From Vreelandella arcis (GTDB lineage: Bacteria; Pseudomonadota; Gammaproteobacteria; Pseudomonadales; Halomonadaceae): a stretch of DNA of 64,000 nucleotides. Below the pieces are notes generated by a model. The model was not told where the DNA came from and ran no database searches. It saw only the letters and a program-made list of their open reading frames with translations. The translations under genes and the position numbers were made by a program. This document shows, piece by piece, positions 1 to 9,676 of the stretch (its first letter is position 1; each line of letters begins with the position of its first letter). The stretch spans positions 37,933 through 101,932 of the forward strand of contig NZ_FNII01000011.1 of NCBI RefSeq assembly GCF_900103865.1, read 5' to 3'.

Positions 1-62
1 CAACGCCAACCGACCGTTTGATTCTGGCATGCTGGGCGCATTAATAACGCTGGGGAGCGCCC

Positions 63-1139
63 TTGTTACAATTCTCACCTCTCTCACGTGCCTCCACTTT
101 GCTCGTCACTGTGGGGGCTGTCTTGTTACTGAGCCTGCCAGGGCCGGCAGCTGCCCAGGCAACGCGGGTGGAAACCCAGCAGGTTGAGGAAACACCGCGC
201 ATCGAGACGCTTCGCTTAACCGGCAGCGTTAGCGCCCCGCGCACTTCCCTGCTATCAACCGCTGAAGCGGGTCAGGTCGCAGCGCTGCATGTCGATCTAG
301 GCGATCAGGTACGCCAAGGTGAGCGCTTATTAACCCTGGACATCCGAGAAGCCGAGATCGAGCGCCAACGCGCCCAAGCCAATATTGCCCAGGCCCGCGC
401 CGAGCGCGACGATGCCCAGCGGCGACTTAACGAAGCCAACCAGCTCTCGGCTCAGCAGAATATCGCCGCCAGCGAACAGCGCCAGCGGCAAACGACCCTG
501 GCAGCCGCCGAAGCAACGCTAGACGCCCAACAAGCCGAACTAGCGCTATGGGAATTACGCTTATCCCGCCACGAAGTGACCGCCCCCTTTGATGCGTTCA
601 TCACCCGGCGAGAAAGCCAACCCGGCGAATGGGTCACGCCCGGTGACACGCTGATGACACTGGTGGATGTCACCTCGCTAAGGTTGGATTTCTCGGTGCC
701 CTTTTCGGCCTACGCACAAATGGATAATGCAACGCTAGACATCCGGCTGGAAGGCGACCCGCAGTGGTATACCGCCCGTACCCAAACGCGGGTTCCACAA
801 GACGCCAGCAGCCGCCAATTCCTATTGCGTGCCGAACCCACCGATACCCTCACCATGCTGCCGGGCATGGCCGTTGAGGGGCGATTGCGGCTTGAGGGCG
901 ACATTGGCCCCAGCGTCCCCCGGGGTGCGTTGATCCGCCGCCCGGATGGCAGCGTGAGCGTTTGGTTGGCTCGCCAAGAAGACGACGCATGGCGGGCCTA
1001 TGAACAACGCGTGGAGATTGGCAGCGGCCACGACGGCAATGTCGCTATCCTTGACGGTATCGAAGTGGGTGATCGCGTCATTGTGGTAGGCAACGAACGC
1101 CTGGAAGAGGGGCAGTCAGTGTCTCTCATTGACGACTAA
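63..1139 (+). CDS. RND efflux periplasmic adaptor (membrane fusion protein)
   Basis: This is the periplasmic adaptor of a tripartite RND exporter. It should link the inner-membrane permease encoded immediately downstream to an outer-membrane channel, which is not in this window. The 358 residues open with a signal peptide (hydrophobic core about residues 12-28, AAA before Gln). A lipoyl half-motif follows around residues 69-94, then an Ala/Gln/Arg-rich coiled-coil hairpin around 97-165, and the second lipoyl half (TAPFDAFITRRESQPGEW) near 173-190. The beta-barrel and membrane-proximal domains complete it. The start is TTG with GGGGAG about 6 nt upstream; no better ATG precedes the signal peptide. 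The permease gene starts 17 nt downstream, so the two form an operon. Substrate cannot be read from the sequence. Confidence 0.88.
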   Translation: MLQFSPLSRASTLLVTVGAVLLLSLPGPAAAQATRVETQQVEETPRIETLRLTGSVSAPRTSLLSTAEAGQVAALHVDLGDQVRQGERLLTLDIREAEIERQRAQANIAQARAERDDAQRRLNEANQLSAQQNIAASEQRQRQTTLAAAEATLDAQQAELALWELRLSRHEVTAPFDAFITRRESQPGEWVTPGDTLMTLVDVTSLRLDFSVPFSAYAQMDNATLDIRLEGDPQWYTARTQTRVPQDASSRQFLLRAEPTDTLTMLPGMAVEGRLRLEGDIGPSVPRGALIRRPDGSVSVWLARQEDDAWRAYEQRVEIGSGHDGNVAILDGIEVGDRVIVVGNERLEEGQSVSLIDD

Positions 1140-1156
1140 AAGGAGCGCCTTCGCGC

Positions 1157-4100
1157 ATGTTTGCCGCCATCATTCGTCACGGCATTTTAGTCAGTGTCGT
1201 CACCCTGATTCTGCTTATTTTGGGCATCGCCGCCATTTGGCGGATTCCCGTGCAAATGATCCCCGACCTGGAAACCCGGGTGATCGGCGTCGAAACCCAG
1301 TGGGCCGGTGCCACCCCGCAGGATATCGAGAAAGACATCCTCATCGAGCAGGAAGAATATTTACGCAACGTGCCCAACCTGCAGCGCATGGAATCAACCG
1401 CCAGCAGCGGCAGCGCTGAGGTCGAACTAGAGTTTCCGTTTGGCGTTGACCTCACCGAAACCCTGATTCGGGTAAACAACGCCCTCAGCCAAGTGCCCTC
1501 CTACCCGACCAACGTTGACCAGCCGCGCATTGTGGCTAACTCGTTTTCAGCCAATGCGTTTATGTATTTCAACGTCAGGCCGCGCGCGGGCAACCCCCGC
1601 GAGTTAGACATGCCGGCCATGCGCGATTATCTGGAAGATAACGTGCGGCCACGCATGGAAAGCGTCACTGGCGTGTCGGAAGTCACGGTGTCGGGCGGTG
1701 CCGAGCGACAGATGCAACTGCTGCTCAACCCCGACGCCCTCGCCGCCCGCGATCTGAGCATCAGCGATATTCAAAACGCCCTGCAAGCACGCAACCAAGA
1801 CGTTTCCGGCGGCCACCTGGAAAGCGGCAAGCGCCGCTACTTACTGCGCACCGTAGGGCGTTTTGAAGACGTTCAAAGCCTCGAAGCGTTAATCCTCAAA
1901 CGTCAGGGCGATGAGGTCACTCGGCTTGGCGATGTCGGCGAGGTAAGGCAGTCCTATGCGGAGCTAACATCGCGGTCGTATAGCAGCGATGGCCAGCCGG
2001 TGCTCAGTGTCCAGGTACGCCGCGAGGCGGGAGCCAACGTCATCGACATCAAGCGTGCCATGCTCGAAGAAGTCGATGCCTTGAATGAAGGGCTTTTGGC
2101 CGAACAGGGCATGCGCATGACCCTCTCGAGCGACGATGTGCGCTACGTCGAGTCGTCGATTGCCAACGTCTGGGTCAACCTGGGCCTTGGGGCGCTGTTT
2201 GCCACGCTGGTGATGTACGCTTTTTTACGCTCGGCACGGGCCACCTTTGCGGGCATTATCGGCATCCCGATCTGTACCATCGCCGCATTTCTTGGCCTGC
2301 TGCTGGCGGGCCGCACGCTCAATGTTATCTCCTTGGCGGGGGTGGCCTTTGCCATTGGCATGACCATTGATAACACCATTGTGGTGCTTGAGAGCATTGA
2401 AACCCAACGTCGCCGCGGGCTCGCTCGCTTTCAAGCCGCGCTGGAAGGCGTCAAGCAGGTCTGGTCGGCGGTGCTCGCCTCGACGCTGACCACCATTCTG
2501 GTATTTGTGCCGATTTTCTTTATCGAGCAGGAAGCCGGCCAACTGTATTCCGACATTGCTGTGGCGATCTCTACATCCATCTTTATCTCGATGGTCGTCG
2601 CCATCACTGTGATTCCGACGCTGGGCGCGCATATCGATTTTCGTGGCCGCGACAACGGCAGCAGCACCCGCCCACACTGGGTGCGCGCCTGCCTGTGGGT
2701 GGTTAACAGCATGATCCAAAGCGCTGGGCGCCGCGTGGCCGCTATCGTGTTGGGCGTGGCTGGCGGGGTGGCAATTTTTGTCTGGCTGACGCCGCCGGCG
2801 GAGTACCTACCCGAGGGCGAAGAAGCCAAAACCTTCGCCAGCATGAACGCGCCCGCCAGCTATAACCTGGCGACCATGGATGCCATTGCCCAAACGCTCC
2901 AGCGCGAGCTTGAACCGCATGTGGGCGCTGCTCCCGACCGCTTTGAGCGCGGCGACACTGATGTGCCTCCTATTCGCACCATGGGCATTCAGGCCGAAGC
3001 GCAAAGCCTGCGCATTATTGCCGAAACCATCGACCCTAACCATATTGACGCCTTGATGGATGCGCTCACCCAACGCTACGAGACCTACCCGGACATGCGC
3101 GCCTTTGCCGCCCGCGGCTCGATTATCTCCAGCAATGACGGCGGCACGCGCAGTATCACGCTGGACATTGCCGGCAACGACCTGGAAACGCTCTACGCCA
3201 CGGCCAACCGTATTTATCAACGCGCTCAAGCCACGTTCGACAACCCGCGTATACAGTCACGGCCTTCAGCCCTGGATTTGGGCCAGCCACTGATTGAGAT
3301 TTACCCCGACTGGGAACGCGCCGCCGAGCTAGGCTTTGACACCGACGCCCTGGGCACGGCGATTGCCGTACTTAGCAACGGTGCTTACCTGGATGACTTT
3401 TATCTTGACGACGAAAAGATCGATCTCTACGGCTATGGCCCGGAAGCAGGCGATATTGAACTCGATCGCCTGGCAAGCCTGCCCCTCCACACACCGGCTG
3501 GGTTTACCGTTCCACTCAATGATGTCGCCAATATCCAAGAGACCGTCGGCACCGCCACCATACGCCGGGTCGATGGCCGCCGCAGCGTGACGCTGAACGT
3601 CATTCCACCGCGCAGCGTGGCGCTTGAAGCGGGTATCGAACGGATGCAGCGTGAGGTGATCGAGCCGATGCGCGATTCAGGAGAGCTGCCGGGCGATATT
3701 GACGTGACGGTCACGGGCGCGGGTGATCAATTAGACGCCACCCGCCAGGCGTTAACCGGCAACGGTCTAATTGCCCTGGCGATTGTGTATCTATTGCTGG
3801 TGGCCATTTTTGCCCACTGGGGGTATCCGCTGCTGATTCTGGCGACCATTCCGCTTGGCGCCGCTGGGGGCATTGTCGGGCTATGGCTGATGAATAGCGT
3901 GGGCGCAGTGCTGCCGCGTATTGGTCTGAACGCCATTAGCCAGCCGTTCGATATGATCACCATGCTAGGGTTTTTGATCCTGATGGGCACGGTGGTCAAC
4001 AACCCGATTTTAGTGGTTCACCAGGCCCGGGAGAATCTGCGCGAAACGTCAATGGGCGTGCGCGAGGCCGTTTACAACGCGGTCGAAAGCCGATTGCGAC

Positions 4101-4300
4101 CCATCGCGATGACCACGCTCACCACGCTGTGCGGGCTTTCGCCGCTGGTGTTTTTACCCGGCGAAGGCACCGAACTGTATCGCGGCGTTGGTGCCATCGT
4201 GCTATTTGGATTACTCGGCACGGCGATTGTCACCGTTACCTTTCTACCGGCGCTTACCGTGGCGGTGCTCAGCTGGCGAACAAAGCGCCAAACGGTTTAA
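1157..4300 (+). CDS. RND-family efflux permease with altered proton-relay residues
   Basis: This is an inner-membrane, proton-driven RND exporter of 1047 residues, the usual length for hydrophobe/amphiphile pumps. It has the duplicated RND layout: TM1 at about residues 10-28, a large periplasmic porter loop, TM2-TM6 from about 340, a second large loop, and TM8-TM12 from about 870. In TM4 the segment [15 protein letters not shown] gives D405-N406 where AcrB has D407-D408. In TM10 the segment [11 protein letters not shown] gives N948 where AcrB has K940. Two of the classical proton-relay residues are therefore replaced by Asn. This Asn-containing pattern also occurs in other RND sub-branches, so it looks like a subfamily trait and not damage. 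The stop overlaps the convergent trpC stop by 4 nt. Confidence 0.9.
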   Translation: MFAAIIRHGILVSVVTLILLILGIAAIWRIPVQMIPDLETRVIGVETQWAGATPQDIEKDILIEQEEYLRNVPNLQRMESTASSGSAEVELEFPFGVDLTETLIRVNNALSQVPSYPTNVDQPRIVANSFSANAFMYFNVRPRAGNPRELDMPAMRDYLEDNVRPRMESVTGVSEVTVSGGAERQMQLLLNPDALAARDLSISDIQNALQARNQDVSGGHLESGKRRYLLRTVGRFEDVQSLEALILKRQGDEVTRLGDVGEVRQSYAELTSRSYSSDGQPVLSVQVRREAGANVIDIKRAMLEEVDALNEGLLAEQGMRMTLSSDDVRYVESSIANVWVNLGLGALFATLVMYAFLRSARATFAGIIGIPICTIAAFLGLLLAGRTLNVISLAGVAFAIGMTIDNTIVVLESIETQRRRGLARFQAALEGVKQVWSAVLASTLTTILVFVPIFFIEQEAGQLYSDIAVAISTSIFISMVVAITVIPTLGAHIDFRGRDNGSSTRPHWVRACLWVVNSMIQSAGRRVAAIVLGVAGGVAIFVWLTPPAEYLPEGEEAKTFASMNAPASYNLATMDAIAQTLQRELEPHVGAAPDRFERGDTDVPPIRTMGIQAEAQSLRIIAETIDPNHIDALMDALTQRYETYPDMRAFAARGSIISSNDGGTRSITLDIAGNDLETLYATANRIYQRAQATFDNPRIQSRPSALDLGQPLIEIYPDWERAAELGFDTDALGTAIAVLSNGAYLDDFYLDDEKIDLYGYGPEAGDIELDRLASLPLHTPAGFTVPLNDVANIQETVGTATIRRVDGRRSVTLNVIPPRSVALEAGIERMQREVIEPMRDSGELPGDIDVTVTGAGDQLDATRQALTGNGLIALAIVYLLLVAIFAHWGYPLLILATIPLGAAGGIVGLWLMNSVGAVLPRIGLNAISQPFDMITMLGFLILMGTVVNNPILVVHQARENLRETSMGVREAVYNAVESRLRPIAMTTLTTLCGLSPLVFLPGEGTELYRGVGAIVLFGLLGTAIVTVTFLPALTVAVLSWRTKRQTV

Positions 4301-5100
4301 AAGAACAGGCGTTTAAGCGCCTCACCGGGGTCGCTCTCGCGCATAAAGGCTTCGCCGACCAGAAAGCCGTTAATCTCGTGGTCGCGCATCAGTTCGACAT
4401 CGTCGCGGGTATCAATACCCGACTCGGTAATCACCGTGACGCCGTCAGGGATCCCCGGCAACAGTTCCAAGGTGGTATTTAAGTTGGTTTCAAAGGTATG
4501 CAGATTGCGATTATTAATGCCGACCAGCTTTAAATCAAGTGACATCGCGCGGAGGAGCTCATCGGCATCGTGGACTTCCACCAGCACGTCCATGCCGAGC
4601 GCCATGGCTTGTTGGTTCAGGTCACGTAGCTGGGCGTCGTCCAGGGCGGACACAATCAGCAAAATACAGTCAGCGCCGATGGCGCGGGCCTCGGACACCT
4701 GGTAGCCGTGGGTAATGAAGTCTTTACGGATCACCGGCAGCGGGCAGGCATCGCGCGCGGCAATTAAATAATCTTCATGGCCCTGGAAAAAGTCGGCATC
4801 GGTGAGCACAGACAAACACGCTGCGCCGCCCTGAGCGTAGCTTTTGGCGATATCTGCCGGATGAAACGCTTCGCGAATCACGCCTTTTGACGGCGAGGCT
4901 TTTTTTACCTCGGCAATGATCGCCGGATCACCGGCGGCGATACGCGTATTAAGCGCGTCAATAAATCCCCGGGGAGCACTTTGCTTTTCTGCAAGCGCCA
5001 GCAGATCGGCTTCCGAAACGGCCTGACGGCGCTCGGCTACTTCCTGGTTCTTGCGTTCCAGAATGCGCGTTAAAATCGTTGGCGTTGCCTGTTGAGTCAT
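4297..5100 (-). CDS. trpC: Indole-3-glycerol phosphate synthase
   Basis: TrpC closes the indole ring by converting carboxyphenylamino-deoxyribulose phosphate to indole-3-glycerol phosphate in tryptophan synthesis. It is a monofunctional TIM barrel of 267 residues, the usual length. Diagnostic strands are visible: [13 protein letters not shown] (catalytic Lys region), [37 protein letters not shown] and the phosphate-binding GFLVGEAFM near the C-terminus. It is not fused to TrpF, unlike the enterobacterial enzyme. It lies 9 nt after trpD and ends the trpGDC run. Its 3' end overlaps the convergent RND permease gene and no terminator is visible between them. Confidence 0.97.
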   Translation of the reverse strand: MTQQATPTILTRILERKNQEVAERRQAVSEADLLALAEKQSAPRGFIDALNTRIAAGDPAIIAEVKKASPSKGVIREAFHPADIAKSYAQGGAACLSVLTDADFFQGHEDYLIAARDACPLPVIRKDFITHGYQVSEARAIGADCILLIVSALDDAQLRDLNQQAMALGMDVLVEVHDADELLRAMSLDLKLVGINNRNLHTFETNLNTTLELLPGIPDGVTVITESGIDTRDDVELMRDHEINGFLVGEAFMRESDPGEALKRLFF

Positions 5101-5109
5101 GGTGATCTC

Positions 5110-6132
5110 TTATTGTTTAAAAACGCTGGTAAAGAGGGAAAGCTCTTTAAGCTTTTCAAGCGGTAGTTTGGAGGCCTGGGCATCCAGCGCCAGCGTCACG
5201 CCTTCTTTCAAGTTATCGGCTACGCCCGCGCAGTAAAGCGCCGCGCCCGCATTGAGGGCCACCATATCCGCCGCCGCACCTTCCTCACCGCCAAGCGATG
5301 CTTTTACCAAGCGAAGGCTGTCTTCGGCGCTGTTTGCTTTCAGGGTAGCGAGGCTCTGGCGCTCAATGCCCAGCGCTTCCGGGGTGATGGTGTACTGGCT
5401 AATCTGGCCGTCTTTGAGTTCGGCCACCAGGGTGGGCGCAGCCAAGGAAATTTCGTCCAGGCCGTCCTCAGAGTGCACCACCAGCACATGGCGGCTGCCG
5501 AGTTTATTCAGCACCTCAGCCATTAGCGGCACCAATTCAGGTGCATACACGCCCAGCACTTGATTCGGCGCACTGGCCGGGTTGGTCAGCGGCCCGAGAA
5601 TATTAAACAATGTACGCACGCCCATTTCACGCCGAGGCCCAATGGCATGGCGCATCGCCGGGTGATGATTTGGGGCAAACATAAAGCCAACCCCCACCTG
5701 CTCGATACAGCGCGCCACTTGCTCGGGCTTAAGATCTAAATAAATCCCGGCAATATCGAACAGGTCAGCGCTACCCGACGAGGAAGAAACGCTGCGGTTA
5801 CCGTGCTTGGCAACGTGCGCGCCCCCTGCCGCCGCTACAAAGCTTGCCGCGGTCGACACGTTAAACAGGTTCGCGCCATCGCCTCCGGTGCCGACAATAT
5901 CCACCACGTTGTCGGCATTTAGCTCAACGCGTTTCATCAACTCGCGCATCACCTGGGCGGCAGCGCTGATCTCAACGGCGCTTTCGCCTTTCATCGCGAG
6001 ACCCACCAGCAGGCCACCGATTTGAGCGTCGGATGCCTCACCGGTCATGATTTGGCGCATCAGTGCGTGCATGGCATCGAAAGAGAGGTCTTCGCGGCGC
6101 ATCACCGCGTTTATTGCATCTCGCATTTGCAT
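5110..6132 (-). CDS. trpD: Anthranilate phosphoribosyltransferase
   Basis: TrpD transfers phosphoribose from PRPP to anthranilate, the second step of the tryptophan branch. It has 340 residues, normal for the family, with an N-terminal helical domain (RQIMTG). The PRPP loop VDIVGTGGDGANLFNVSTAA is followed by KHGNRSVSSSSGSADL and the anthranilate-site stretch HHPAMRHAIGPRREMGVRT. NILGPLTNPA follows. It is not fused to the glutaminase, so TrpG is a separate protein here. The start is ATG; a second in-frame ATG lies two codons on and no strong ribosome-binding site separates them. Downstream trpC follows within 10 nt. Confidence 0.97.
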   Translation of the reverse strand: MQMRDAINAVMRREDLSFDAMHALMRQIMTGEASDAQIGGLLVGLAMKGESAVEISAAAQVMRELMKRVELNADNVVDIVGTGGDGANLFNVSTAASFVAAAGGAHVAKHGNRSVSSSSGSADLFDIAGIYLDLKPEQVARCIEQVGVGFMFAPNHHPAMRHAIGPRREMGVRTLFNILGPLTNPASAPNQVLGVYAPELVPLMAEVLNKLGSRHVLVVHSEDGLDEISLAAPTLVAELKDGQISQYTITPEALGIERQSLATLKANSAEDSLRLVKASLGGEEGAAADMVALNAGAALYCAGVADNLKEGVTLALDAQASKLPLEKLKELSLFTSVFKQ

Positions 6133-6168
6133 GAACAGGAAAGCCCCTAAAGCGTGTGAAACCGGCGA

Positions 6169-6774
6169 TCAGCCGCGTTTTAAAAAGTTGGCCAATAGCT
6201 CATGGCCCTGACGGGTGAGGATGGATTCAGGGTGAAATTGTACGCCCTCAATATCAAGCTCCCGGTGGCGCAGCCCCATGATTACCCCAGGGGTGACATC
6301 GTCATCCCCGGTCCAGGCTGTCACGTCCAAACAATCGGGCAGGCTCTCTTTTTCCACCACCAGCGAGTGATAACGGGTGACGTCCAAGGGGTTGTCCAGC
6401 CCGGCAAACACCCCTTGGCTATCGTGATGAACCGCCGACGTTTTACCGTGCATGACCTGAGGGGCGCGCACAACCTTACCGCCGTAGACCTGACCAATAG
6501 CCTGGTGGCCCAAGCAAACGCCGAGTATCGGCAATCGAGCGGCGAAGTGCTCGATAACCGCCATGGAAATGCCCGCTTCGTTGGGCGTGCAAGGTCCCGG
6601 CGAGATCATCACGTGCGTCGGCGCTAGCGCTTCAATCTGCTCAATGGTGATCTCGTCATTACGATGCGTCACGACGTCCGCGCCGAGCTCTCCCAGGTAC
6701 TGGACAATATTGAAAGTGAAGCTGTCGTAATTATCCAGCATGAGGACGCGCCTTGTTGCCTGCCCCTGAGCCAT
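6169..6774 (-). CDS. trpG: Anthranilate synthase glutamine amidotransferase component
   Basis: TrpG hydrolyses glutamine to supply ammonia to TrpE for anthranilate formation. It is a class I amidotransferase of 201 residues with nucleophile C87 in [15 protein letters not shown] and catalytic H181/E183 in GVQFHPES. The N-terminus carries the typical [18 protein letters not shown] start it at MAQGQ (6774). The ATG at 6741 would still give a full domain and has AAGG about 11 nt upstream, so it is a real alternative. The open frame continues further upstream to 7077, but that extension overlaps formate dehydrogenase in another frame and does not resemble TrpG. In some bacteria this subunit also serves folate synthesis as PabA. 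No trpE lies in the window. Confidence 0.95.
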   Translation of the reverse strand: MAQGQATRRVLMLDNYDSFTFNIVQYLGELGADVVTHRNDEITIEQIEALAPTHVMISPGPCTPNEAGISMAVIEHFAARLPILGVCLGHQAIGQVYGGKVVRAPQVMHGKTSAVHHDSQGVFAGLDNPLDVTRYHSLVVEKESLPDCLDVTAWTGDDDVTPGVIMGLRHRELDIEGVQFHPESILTRQGHELLANFLKRG

Positions 6775-6829
6775 TGGCTGCCTGCCCCGTCGCTTGGTAA
6801 GCCTATTATTACAAAATTGCCACCACGCG

Positions 6830-6858
6830 ATCATACCGCAACCCGGCACGTCGTTGCA
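6830..6858 (-). promoter_or_regulatory. Candidate sigma70 promoter for trpGDC
   Basis: Read on the minus strand, TGCAAC (6858-6853) and TATGAT (6835-6830) are separated by 17 nt and point at trpG, about 55 nt away. The -10 box is good and the -35 box is poor. If real, it lets trpGDC be transcribed independently of the formate dehydrogenase genes that lie upstream in the same direction. Confidence 0.33.
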
Positions 6859-6862
6859 GGGG

Positions 6863-9676
6863 TTAAGTGGCCTCCTTGGTGAGGCGGCAAGCCGCATACT
6901 TAAATTCGGGAATTTTGCCGTCGGGGTCGAGGGCAGGATTTGTGAGCAGATTTGCCGCCGCTTCCGCGTAGGCAAAGGGCACAAACACCATGCCGTCGGG
7001 AATTTTCGAATCGACCCGAGCAGCCAGGGTGATCGTACCCCGCCGTGTGGTGATGGTGAGCTTCTCCCCTGGCGCAACGCCTAGGCGATGCAGCTCGCCC
7101 GACGACAGGCTGGCAACCGCATCGGGCTCCAACGCATCCAGCACCCGGCTACGCCGGGTCATCGAGCCGGTATGCCAATGCTCTAACTGCCGCCCGGTGG
7201 TCAATACCGTGGGGTAGTCATCGTCCACGGGCTCATCCGGTGGTAAAGGCCGTGCAGGCGAAAACGCGGCGCGTCCACCGGCGCGCGGAAAGGCATCGCT
7301 AAACACCACATCCTGACCGGGTGCGTCCTCGGCGGGGCACGGATAGGTGACCGAGCCCTCTCGTTCCAGCCGTTCCCAGCTAATATGGTTAAGTGATGCC
7401 ATGCCCTGCTGCATTTCAGCATATACGTCTTGGGGATGCGTGTAGCGCCAGCCCAAGCCAAAGTGCTTGGCGATTTCCTGGATAATCCACCAGTCGGGTT
7501 TGGCCTCGCCGGGCAAGGGCAGCGCGGCACGGCCCCGCTGCACCTGGCGATTGGTGTTAGTGACACTGCCGTCTTTTTCCGGCCACGCCGAGGCCGGCAG
7601 GATCACATCGGCGAACTGCGCGGTTTCGGTGACAAACAAATCCTGCACCACCAGATGCTCAAGCTTACCCAACGCCGCACGGGCGTGATGGAGGTCAGGG
7701 TCTGACATGGCGGGATTTTCGCCCACGATGTACATGCCGTGCACGCTCCCTGCATGGATGGCGTCCATGATTTCCACCACCGTCAGCCCAGGCTGATCGC
7801 TAAGTGGCGTGTTCCACAATTCCTCAAAGGCGGCTCGCAGTTGGGCATCGCCTACCGGCTGGTAGTCGGGCAATACCATGGGGATCATCCCGGCGTCGGA
7901 GGCGCCCTGCACGTTGTTTTGGCCGCGTAGCGGGTGTAGGCCGGTGCCAGGGCGGCCTGTATGGCCGCAAGCCAGCGCCAGCGAAATCAAGCAGCGGGCG
8001 TTGTCGGTGCCGTGGGTGTGCTGGGAAATTCCCATGCCCCAGAAAATCATCGCCTTGTCGGCGGTGGCATAGCGACGGGCAATATCGCGGATCAGTTCGG
8101 GCTCAACGCCACAGAGCTCGCTCATGGCCTCTGGCGTGCTCCCGGCCACGCTCTGTTTAAGTGACTCAAAGCCCTCGGTGTGCGCGGCGATGTACGCCTC
8201 GTCGTACAACGATTCGGCGATAATCACTTGCAGAATCGCATTGAACAGCGCCACGTCCGTGCCAGGAGAAAAGCGCACGCTCAAGCTTGCATAAGCATCC
8301 AGCGCCTGACCGCGCGGGTCGAGAATAATAATCTCGGTGCCTGCCTTGGCCGCCTGCTTAAAAAACGTCGCCGCGACGGGATGGTTTACGGCTGGGTTAC
8401 AGCCGGTAAGCATCACGACGTCCGCATCTAAAGCCTGCATAAACGATGCGGTTACCGCGCCCGAGCCCAAGCATTCCATTAAGGCGGCTACCGAGCTTGC
8501 GTGGCAAAGCCTCGTGCAATGGTCGACGTTATGGTTGCCAAACCCGGTGCGCACCAGCTTTTGAAACAGCCAGGCTTCTTCATTGGAACATTTGGCGCTA
8601 CCAAACCCTGCCAGTGACTGAGATCCATAGCGGGCTTTGATATCCATCAGCCCCTTGGCCGCCACGTCCAAGGCTTCATCCCAGCTAGCTTCGCGGAAGT
8701 GGCTAAGCGGGTTAGCCGGGTCAAAGCTTGGATCCAGCGCTTTGGGCACGCCGGGCTTGCGCAGTAGCGGCTTGGTTAACCTTGCCGGGTGGCGAACATA
8801 ATCAAACCCGAAGCGGCCTTTCACGCACAGGCGGTTCTGGTTGGACGGGCCGTTGCGCCCCTCAACGTAGGCAATAGCGTCGTTTTTGATCTGGTAAGTA
8901 AGCTGGCAACCCACGCCGCAGTAAGGGCAAACGGAGTCCACCTGTTTGTCTATTGATGACGAGTCGCCGACGCCTTGATCATTGACCATCGTAGTCGGCA
9001 TCAGCGCCCCTGTCGGGCAGGCTTGCACGCATTCGCCGCAGGCCACACAAGTGCTGTCACCCATCGGATCATCAAAATCAAACACGATGGCGGACGCCGC
9101 GCCACGGTGCGCCAAGCCGATCACATCGTTGCTCTGAACGTCGCGGCAGGCGCGAACGCAGAGGTTACACGCGATGCAGGCGTCTAAATTGACGTGCATC
9201 GCCGGGTGGCTGGTATCTGGCGTACCGACGGAAGAGGAAACTGCTGCCGTCGCATGGGATACCGAGGCTTCGCGGCGCGGCGGCAGCCACGCCTTAACGG
9301 CGCTTTCTTCCACCGCTAGCTGATCGGCCATGGCCCAAAAGTGGCTGGCGCGATCCGGGCTTTGTGCTCGACGGGGCTGGTCAGCCATTAACAGTTCAAG
9401 CACCGTTTCGCGGGCTTGGATGGCGCGCTCGGAGCTTGTGCTGCGAACTACCATATTAGGCGCTGCTTCGCGCAGGCAGCTCGCCGTTAAAGCACGCTCG
9501 CCCTCGACTTCGACCATACAGGCACGGCAGTTACCGTCAGCCCGGTAATCGGGGGCGTCTTTAAAGCACAGGTGGGGAATGGTTTCCCCAGCGCGCTTGG
9601 CCACCTGCCATAGGGTCTCGCCGGGGTAAGCGGTCACTTCATGACCATCCAGGGTTAACGCAAACGCACCGGTCAT
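6863..9676 (-). CDS. fdsA: NAD-dependent formate dehydrogenase, molybdopterin alpha subunit (Cys type)
   Basis: This is the catalytic subunit of a soluble NAD-linked formate dehydrogenase, oxidising formate to CO2 at a Mo/W-bis-MGD centre. In its 937 residues I see a plant-type 2Fe-2S domain (C37, C50, C53, C67), two ferredoxin 4Fe-4S motifs (C167/170/173/177 and C210/213/216/220), the molybdopterin-domain 4Fe-4S (C250, C253, C257, C284), and then RLCHASSV, where C391-H392 occupy the place of Sec140-His141 of E. coli FdhH. It is thus a cysteine, not selenocysteine, enzyme. A molybdopterin-dinucleotide-binding domain ends it. The Cys-rich extra 4Fe-4S site usual between the first two domains in FdsA/NuoG relatives is not seen. 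The start overlaps the stop of the beta gene (ATGA). No fdhD or fdsD is nearby. Confidence 0.93.
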   Translation of the reverse strand: MTGAFALTLDGHEVTAYPGETLWQVAKRAGETIPHLCFKDAPDYRADGNCRACMVEVEGERALTASCLREAAPNMVVRSTSSERAIQARETVLELLMADQPRRAQSPDRASHFWAMADQLAVEESAVKAWLPPRREASVSHATAAVSSSVGTPDTSHPAMHVNLDACIACNLCVRACRDVQSNDVIGLAHRGAASAIVFDFDDPMGDSTCVACGECVQACPTGALMPTTMVNDQGVGDSSSIDKQVDSVCPYCGVGCQLTYQIKNDAIAYVEGRNGPSNQNRLCVKGRFGFDYVRHPARLTKPLLRKPGVPKALDPSFDPANPLSHFREASWDEALDVAAKGLMDIKARYGSQSLAGFGSAKCSNEEAWLFQKLVRTGFGNHNVDHCTRLCHASSVAALMECLGSGAVTASFMQALDADVVMLTGCNPAVNHPVAATFFKQAAKAGTEIIILDPRGQALDAYASLSVRFSPGTDVALFNAILQVIIAESLYDEAYIAAHTEGFESLKQSVAGSTPEAMSELCGVEPELIRDIARRYATADKAMIFWGMGISQHTHGTDNARCLISLALACGHTGRPGTGLHPLRGQNNVQGASDAGMIPMVLPDYQPVGDAQLRAAFEELWNTPLSDQPGLTVVEIMDAIHAGSVHGMYIVGENPAMSDPDLHHARAALGKLEHLVVQDLFVTETAQFADVILPASAWPEKDGSVTNTNRQVQRGRAALPLPGEAKPDWWIIQEIAKHFGLGWRYTHPQDVYAEMQQGMASLNHISWERLEREGSVTYPCPAEDAPGQDVVFSDAFPRAGGRAAFSPARPLPPDEPVDDDYPTVLTTGRQLEHWHTGSMTRRSRVLDALEPDAVASLSSGELHRLGVAPGEKLTITTRRGTITLAARVDSKIPDGMVFVPFAYAEAAANLLTNPALDPDGKIPEFKYAACRLTKEAT

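Noticed and set aside
3..44. Fourteen in-frame codons ending in TAA at the left edge, possibly the tail of an upstream gene such as a regulator of the RND operon.
   Set aside because: Too short to identify or to distinguish from chance.
2225..2844. Long antisense open frames opposite the first RND permease, and similar ones opposite formate dehydrogenase and the mechanosensitive channel.
   Set aside because: They mirror the codon pattern of strongly supported genes on the other strand and show no family features.
6775..7077. N-terminal extension of TrpG by about 100 residues.
   Set aside because: It overlaps the end of formate dehydrogenase in another frame and does not resemble any TrpG; the family start lies at 6774 or 6741.
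8450..8520. Selenocysteine codon in formate dehydrogenase.
   Set aside because: The active-site position is an ordinary Cys codon (C391) and no in-frame TGA occurs in the gene.
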